Assembly (NCBI GenBank): GCA_037576195.1
Contig: CM075102.1
Coordinates: 13,450,745 to 13,514,744 of the forward strand
Length of the DNA stretch: 64,000 bases
DNA from: Phytoseiulus persimilis
Taxonomy: Eukaryota; Arthropoda; Arachnida; Mesostigmata; Phytoseiidae
Reading direction: 5' to 3'
Both the position numbers and the translations under genes were made by a program. The notes beneath the pieces were generated by a model. The model was not told the origin of the DNA and ran no database searches. It was given only the letters and a program-made list of their open reading frames with translations. Each line of letters begins with the position of its first letter. Positions within the stretch are counted from its first letter, which is position 1. Below are positions 59,098 to 64,000 of the stretch, piece after piece.

Positions 59098-59328
59098 ATG
59101 AAAACATCCATGATTAATGCAGAAGAATCAATGGACGATTCAGCCATCAAGAAGTCATTCATTGATAATTCAATATGGATCGATGGAGGCCGTGAGAAGA
59201 TTGATTCCGGGACTTCAAGGATCCAGTTAACACGAACTCCACGCCCGGAACTCTTTCCGGCAGACAATGAAATTAATTTATCCGTTGTGAGTGAGGGCTT
59301 GAGCGGACCAGCAGTCGACCACCAGTGA
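59098..59328 (+). CDS. Candidate small ORF or exon, unknown
   Basis: A 76-codon frame from ATG to TGA reads MKTSMINAEESMDDSAIKKS and later IDSGTSRIQLTRTPRPELFP. Two thirds of its codons start with a purine. A minus-strand frame covers the same bases (58971-59333) and reads less coding-like by first-position G content. The region is more AT-rich than its surroundings and adjoins LINE debris, so it may belong to a mobile element. No family is recognised. Confidence 0.25.
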   Translation: MKTSMINAEESMDDSAIKKSFIDNSIWIDGGREKIDSGTSRIQLTRTPRPELFPADNEINLSVVSEGLSGPAVDHQ

Positions 59329-59562
59329 ATCATTGTTCTCTTCTGTCGTCCTTCGCATGCTCAACTTGAGAAGAGGATGGGGGGTCCTCGCTGGGTGTTG
59401 TGGGCAATAACTAAGTGCACGTCAGCGCGCGGTGAGTTGGCCTGCTCATTGGTAGACAGATAGATCAGTCAGTCGATTGATTAATGGCATAACGAATTTG
59501 GCTTTTTCCTCAAAAGAGCATACGTCGGCGAATATCCTACTTTACACTCATAAGACTGCTGT

Positions 59563-60030
59563 TCAGTATTTGGAGGCTAAGGCGGTTTCCCGGATATATA
59601 CGCCGCTCTTGCGCTTCCGGTGTACAAGGATTCGTTCCGTCCGTTCCACCTTCTTTCTCGTTGACTCGTCATGCGAACCAAATCTCTTCCGGGCGTCCAC
59701 CGTCATGCGAACCGCTTTTGGCCCGTCCAGGCATCCCATGACGGCGTGCTCAAGCGTTTCCTTGTTCACTCCGAACCTGTGGCATCTTGCACCGATCCCG
59801 CTTTGGCGCTCGGCCAGCTGGAAGATCCCTCTCCCCCGTCTGTACGTTGATATGATCTTTAGTTACTCTGCCAGTTCTGAAGGCTGGGTGCTTTCTCAGA
59901 GGGATCCTGTCCTCCGAACACTCTCCCCACTCCCTATCCAGGCCAGATCCAGTCCTCCTTCCAATCTTTGCCTCGAAGTTGATGGGAATCTCGCCTCTCA
60001 TTCCGAAGGCTCGCATGTATCTCAAGCTTT
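59563..60030 (-). mobile_element. Non-LTR retrotransposon C-terminal remnant (R2-like zinc knuckle)
   Basis: On the minus strand the frame reads RYMRAFGMRGEIPINFEAKI, a degenerate version of the segment that in R2-type LINEs precedes the C-terminal zinc knuckle, then RTGRVTKDHINVQTGERDLP. In the neighbouring frame GARCHRFGVNKETLEHAVMG is followed by CL. The pattern Cys, then E-T-L-x-H, then Cys is the conserved tail knuckle of these LINEs. The second knuckle Cys is replaced by Phe. A one-base frame change separates the two parts, so the copy is dead. The reverse transcriptase lies outside the recognisable part. Assignment to R2 rather than another LINE clade is inference. Confidence 0.65.
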
Positions 60031-60589
60031 ACTCGACACCTCCTGCACGCGTGTGTTCGTCTCGCTCTTCAAGTAGAATCTTGATAATTTCAAGACCAGT
60101 CTGGGTCTCTCGGTTGCTGCCATTCGTTCAACTCGGTGAAAGAACAGGACCTTCCTACGCTACCCTATTTCGAGAGACGAGCGGCTTCAATCTCCATCGA
60201 TTAATTCTTCGGCTACTTTGGGGGAATGGCCCGACACCCATTTCCAACATCCAGCACCTTTACGGGCCATCTCCACTCTCTTCCGTCTTTCGCTCGACAT
60301 CCACGTTACCGGATCGCAATGAATGAGTGCTCAAACACATGTGACTGTCCACAAAATGTCACTGAGAGCTTGAATGTCTGCGTCCGATACGAGTACGTTA
60401 ACTGTGGAAGGTGAAAAATATGCTCACCCGCCTATTCCTCTAGCGCTCGCTCAAACACGGAGATGGATCCCTGAAGTTTTGGGTTCCAGGAGGATATCGC
60501 TTCACTTGCTTCATGACCCCAATGCGTCTCGGAGGCATGTCTCAATCAAAAAGGTCCGGTTATAAGGCGACTCCACTCATTATTGAACG

Positions 60590-61005
60590 TTATACGACTG
60601 TTCGACATGTCGGGAGCCCTGGTAGATAGATGAACATTTGTGCATAAACAGCTGAGGTTGCATCCTGACAAACCCCGAATTGGGGTGTCCAAGAATCGAC
60701 TGCGAATAGCTCTGTCATCTTGATCACCTCAAAGTCTGGCTTATGGGGAACCAGTTTTTCAACCATAAAAACACCAGGAATTCACAGTCATCGAGGGGAT
60801 TCTCAAGGTTTGTTATTTTTCCCCAACGGACGGGACATTGCTTCACGGGTTCAAACGCAAGTGCACAAGTTCCAAGGATTTTTTCAGTCAAAAAAGTAGT
60901 TTTTATACGGCAGACTTCAAGGTGCTTACATTCACTGAGCTCGGCACTCATGAGCTGGGCCCCAGACGACAGACTTGACGTGGTGGATGATTGCAAGAAA
61001 AGCAT
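60590..61005 (-). pseudogene. Decayed ORF in mobile-element block, unknown
   Basis: Two minus-strand frames read strongly like protein and meet at a T5 run near 60767. The upstream one (61005-60724) contains KTTFLTEKILGTCALAFEP and NPLDDCEFLVFLW. The downstream one (60766-60590) is MVEKLVPHKPDFEVIKMTEL, then FAVDSWTPQFGVCQDATSA, with a stop after 58 codons. One added base in the T run would fuse them. A donor-like GTAAGC (minus strand) near 60930 complicates the picture. No known transposase motif was found, yet the position between an R2-like remnant and a MITE makes a mobile-element gene plausible. Confidence 0.35.
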
Positions 61006-61348
61006 TCATCCCGTCGTGTTCCTTTCGCGCTTCTGGTCGTCGAGTGTGCTGACCTCGAAGGAGATTGATTTCTTAGCAACTTCATTTCAAGAGTTCGGCC
61101 TCTGGCTCGCTCTCGAGCTTTTTTCCCTGAGGGAGCGCTATTTCAGGACCGGATGCCCTGCAGGACAGACACACAAGTACCCAGGTCGGAAATCCCTTGA
61201 GAGACCACTTTGCAACCTTTTCCTATACTCGCTGCCCGACAGAGTTGATCCATTGCCGAACTCTAATCATGGTCAGTGTTATTCATCGATTCCCGTCGTG
61301 ACAAACTCGATGTCATCTAATATATGGTATGAGGGATAGATGATAATG

Positions 61349-61704
61349 TACACCCTGAAGTACTGCAGATAGAGAACCTGCAGATAGATAACGGACTTTT
61401 CGCGTAACGAACTTGGACACCGATTCATCCCACAATCACCCCTATATCGACCCGTAAACGTCCATGGAACCCCTACTAATTTGATCTTGGAGTTTTCTGA
61501 AAACCATACCCGAACGAACTCAAACCAATTTTCCTTTTTTGTCATTTTTAATGCCAGTGGTCCGAGTGATAGTTGGGATTCGACCATTCCATTTTCCGGA
61601 GCGTTCGTTATCTGATCAGTTCGTTCTGTTTCAGGTTCGTCATGGAATGAGTTCGTTATCTGCAAAGTTCGTTAGCTGGCAACTGCGTTATCTGATACAG
61701 TGTA
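61349..61704. mobile_element. Pogo/Tigger-like MITE with TA target duplication
   Basis: A 352-base element (61351-61702) is flanked by TA on both sides (61349-61350 and 61703-61704). The left end begins CACCCTGAAGTACTGCAGAT. The right end, reverse-complemented, begins CACTGTATCAGATAACGCAG. Both ends carry repeats of an AGATAACGAACT-like motif (GATAACGGACTTTT and TAACGAACTT on the left; AGATAACGAACT and CTAACGAACTTT on the right). TA duplication, CA-starting ends and repeated GTTAT/TAACGAAC subterminal motifs are typical of pogo/Tigger elements and their MITEs. The inside is AT-rich and has no transposase motif. A minus-strand 128-codon frame that covers it is fortuitous. Confidence 0.7.
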
Positions 61705-64000
61705 TGCTTGTCAGGCTTCGCGAAGATGTAGGTCAGCATTTAACTCGAGAACGAATTTAAAGTGGAGGTCAAAAGAGCAACACTCTCGATGCATGGAGCT
61801 TTGCTCCTGCCGCGGACGCCTAAAAACAGCGCTGACAAGCTCGAGGACATGCGCAGTACAGGCAGACTGTGCGCTTCAAAGTTGCGCGGTTGGAAATGTA
61901 TTCGCGCGCTCCAAGTTCGCCACTGGTCATGCCTCTCGTTTTCCAGAACCTGGAAACCATTGATATTGAGCTGTCGCTCCTTCAGAAATCCTGCAAATCG
62001 TGTATCTGCATCTCGACGTTGATACTGAAGAGTCTTATTCCCGCGTTTGGGTCCTCCTCGAATTCCAGAGTTGGATCCAAGCGCGGGTATCTGTTTTCCG
62101 AGGAACTTTTGGAACTTTCGAGATCCGCATACCTGCATCTCGATGGATCGCGGACTCTTTGAGAATCCCGGAGACCCCGGGAAGCGTGTACGAGGAGGAT
62201 ACCACTGCTCTTGACGTAGTTGTAGGAGTTGATGCTTCCTGTTCGAATCTCCTCCGTTCTTCGGCCGCGGAACTATTGCTTGGAGGAGCCGGACGGCTCC
62301 GAGAGATTTCGCAAAGGCTCGACGGCATCTCAGGAATGCTATACTTCGGGAGAAGCGGACGCGAGTCCTGGTTTGGAACTATTTCTTCATGGGGGAATAT
62401 GATCCGCGCTGGCAAGAGGATCGAGAACCGCACCTTGGCACCTTCCGCTCTCGGAAAGAGAGAAGTTTCAAGCAGACTCCAGACCCGAGTTGCAAAGGCT
62501 TAGGCTCTGTGTCTGTTTGCGTGCAAGCGCTGGTCTTGCTCCGGTATCTAGACGAGGAGACGCTTTGGTCGGGTCCGATACCTACTCCTCTTCGCGTGCT
62601 CGAATCGCGATTCTATACAGCGCCCCCGGGAACTCCTGCCCGTTTGCGAAAATCGCTCGCTTAGCTCAACTCCAGAGCAGCTCCTGAGTCGAATGAGGGA
62701 TGGATGATTGAATCGGACCAGCGAGGCGTGCGAATTCAATGTGAACTCCACAATGACCAGAATCCATGGCTCGATTGCTTGAACAAGTGATGTAACCGGA
62801 CAGATTTCAGGAACATTTCAGATGGCAATGCAAAAATTCATTCAGCCGTGCGGACTGATGGAGGAGCGACCGGAGGCATAGAAACACTAGTATTCTATTC
62901 CGCCGATTCAGCTCGGATGGTCGGAATCTGCGGAACCAATAAGCTTCGAAGTAAAACGACGTCTTTGTCATTAGTGTCGCGAAACTACGTGAAAGTATGG
63001 TTCAATTCCTCTGGGTCTCCATGTCGGTCACTGTGTCTGCTCATGGAGATTACTTGTTGATCGATCCGTTCGGAGCGAACAATAACTACCATGTGTACGA
63101 GATCACCACCACCGATCAATCAATTTCAACTTGGGACGTTGCCGGCATCATTTTTTTGCACTGTTCTCTGACGCAGTATGCGAGGCGAGCGAGATTTATG
63201 AGCGTCGTCTACCGAGCTCAAGCCGATCATGAGAGCGACCCTGTTGATGATAATGGCGACATAGGACCGCATGAGACGACCCGAGCTCGGGTTGGAGACA
63301 ACGAAGCGGAATCGTCTCGATTTTATTGGAAGGCAACGATTCCGCAGTTCAATGTGTGGCGTGGGATCACCTTTGATGGAGCATGCAGCTTTCTGGGGGA
63401 AAGAGCAACATAATACCGTGATAATACACTACTCGGTGAAGGGCGATCTGCTGGGGGAGGGGAACAGCAGTCCATGTTGATTATTGGCCCCATGGGCTGG
63501 ACGAAACACCGTGAGGAAAGAACATGGCCATTTGCCCATCCCTGAGATAAAAAAAAAAAGCACGCCAATCGCACTTGAGCCTATCCGACGTTAGAATCCT
63601 AGAGTTCAAACGATGCAGGTGAAACAGTGAATTCAGGGCATCGAATGTGTTTTCCGAACCTTCACTGCAGAACCCAAAGTGCAAACAACCCGCGCAGCGA
63701 ATGGACGAGGTCGGAATGATGAAGCAGAGCACGTGTGGGTCAACACCTGCCGTCTAGACAGCGTGAGGTTTTTGCAATCGTTGGTTCTTTCTCGCAAACA
63801 CTCAAGTGCAACTAGTGCCAGCAAGCTGTCCAAGTTATTTCTTATTACCTCCATGGCCGAGTTGCACTGGAAAGACGAAAGGTGGATATGTCCGACCTAC
63901 CTGGCAGGAGAACTGCTGACTAATCAGCGGAATCGTCGATTCTGATATCTCGGATTTTCCTGGGAACTCTCGTCTCCCGAATCGATTCCCAGGGAATCAC
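61705..64000. other. No supported gene
   Basis: Overlapping open frames of up to 167 codons (plus strand, 62000-62503) with no recognisable domain. A plus-strand frame at 62997-63413 reads moderately like protein but has no clear splice sites. A short A run lies near 63549. No repeats or RNA genes were seen. Confidence 0.4.

Noticed and set aside
61279-61665. 128-codon minus-strand ORF
   Set aside because: It lies almost entirely inside the pogo-like MITE and is a fortuitous frame through its subterminal repeats.
1-64000. CRISPR arrays, rRNA genes, bacterial operons, intact LTR retrotransposons
   Set aside because: No regularly spaced repeats with unique spacers, no rRNA sequence, no prokaryotic gene organisation and no paired LTRs were seen on either strand.

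Overview
This window reads as animal nuclear DNA, most likely from an invertebrate and probably an arthropod. It has no operons, no Shine-Dalgarno-led gene trains and no bacterial-type gene density. CpG is frequent, as in a genome without heavy CpG methylation. I found decayed LINE retrotransposons, a hAT element and a pogo-like MITE, plus candidate splice sites beside short open frames. I cannot name the species. No housekeeping gene, rRNA, intact tRNA or well-known protein domain outside mobile elements could be recognised by eye.

Layout. From 1 to about 18 kb I see mostly non-coding-looking DNA with short open frames; a possible internal exon (2730-2860), an ambiguous coding-like locus with a 56-base intron candidate (about 9.45 kb) and two promoter-like stretches (8.85 and 10.04 kb) are the only candidates. 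From 18.1 to 23.3 kb lies a mobile-element block: a hAT transposon with terminal inverted repeats, degraded 8-base target duplications and a dead transposase, then a LINE endonuclease remnant on the minus strand, then two copies of a short dispersed repeat. From 25.2 to 26.9 kb the plus strand is purine-rich and holds a chain of coding-like segments ending in an acidic, Ser-rich stretch and one hydrophobic segment. From 27 to 37.9 kb nothing firm is seen beyond microsatellites. A LINE 3' end sits at 38.0-38.4 kb (plus strand), and a tRNA-headed SINE-like structure, possibly with LINE-related sequence, at 41.1-41.55 kb (minus strand).

The best protein-coding candidates lie at 47.8-50.1 kb (minus strand, strong splice acceptors) and 54.5-55.5 kb (an acidic plus-strand ORF facing a proline-rich minus-strand ORF). 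From 56.5 to 61.7 kb the sequence is again mobile-element-rich: a two-copy hairpin repeat, an R2/LINE-like C-terminal remnant, a decayed ORF and a 352-base pogo/Tigger-like MITE with TA duplications.

The firm content is therefore transposon archaeology. The gene models are tentative: in several candidates the readable frame moves by one base, often at a short homopolymer. Either the sequence carries indel errors or these are pseudogenes. No previously undescribed multi-gene system could be supported from the sequence alone.
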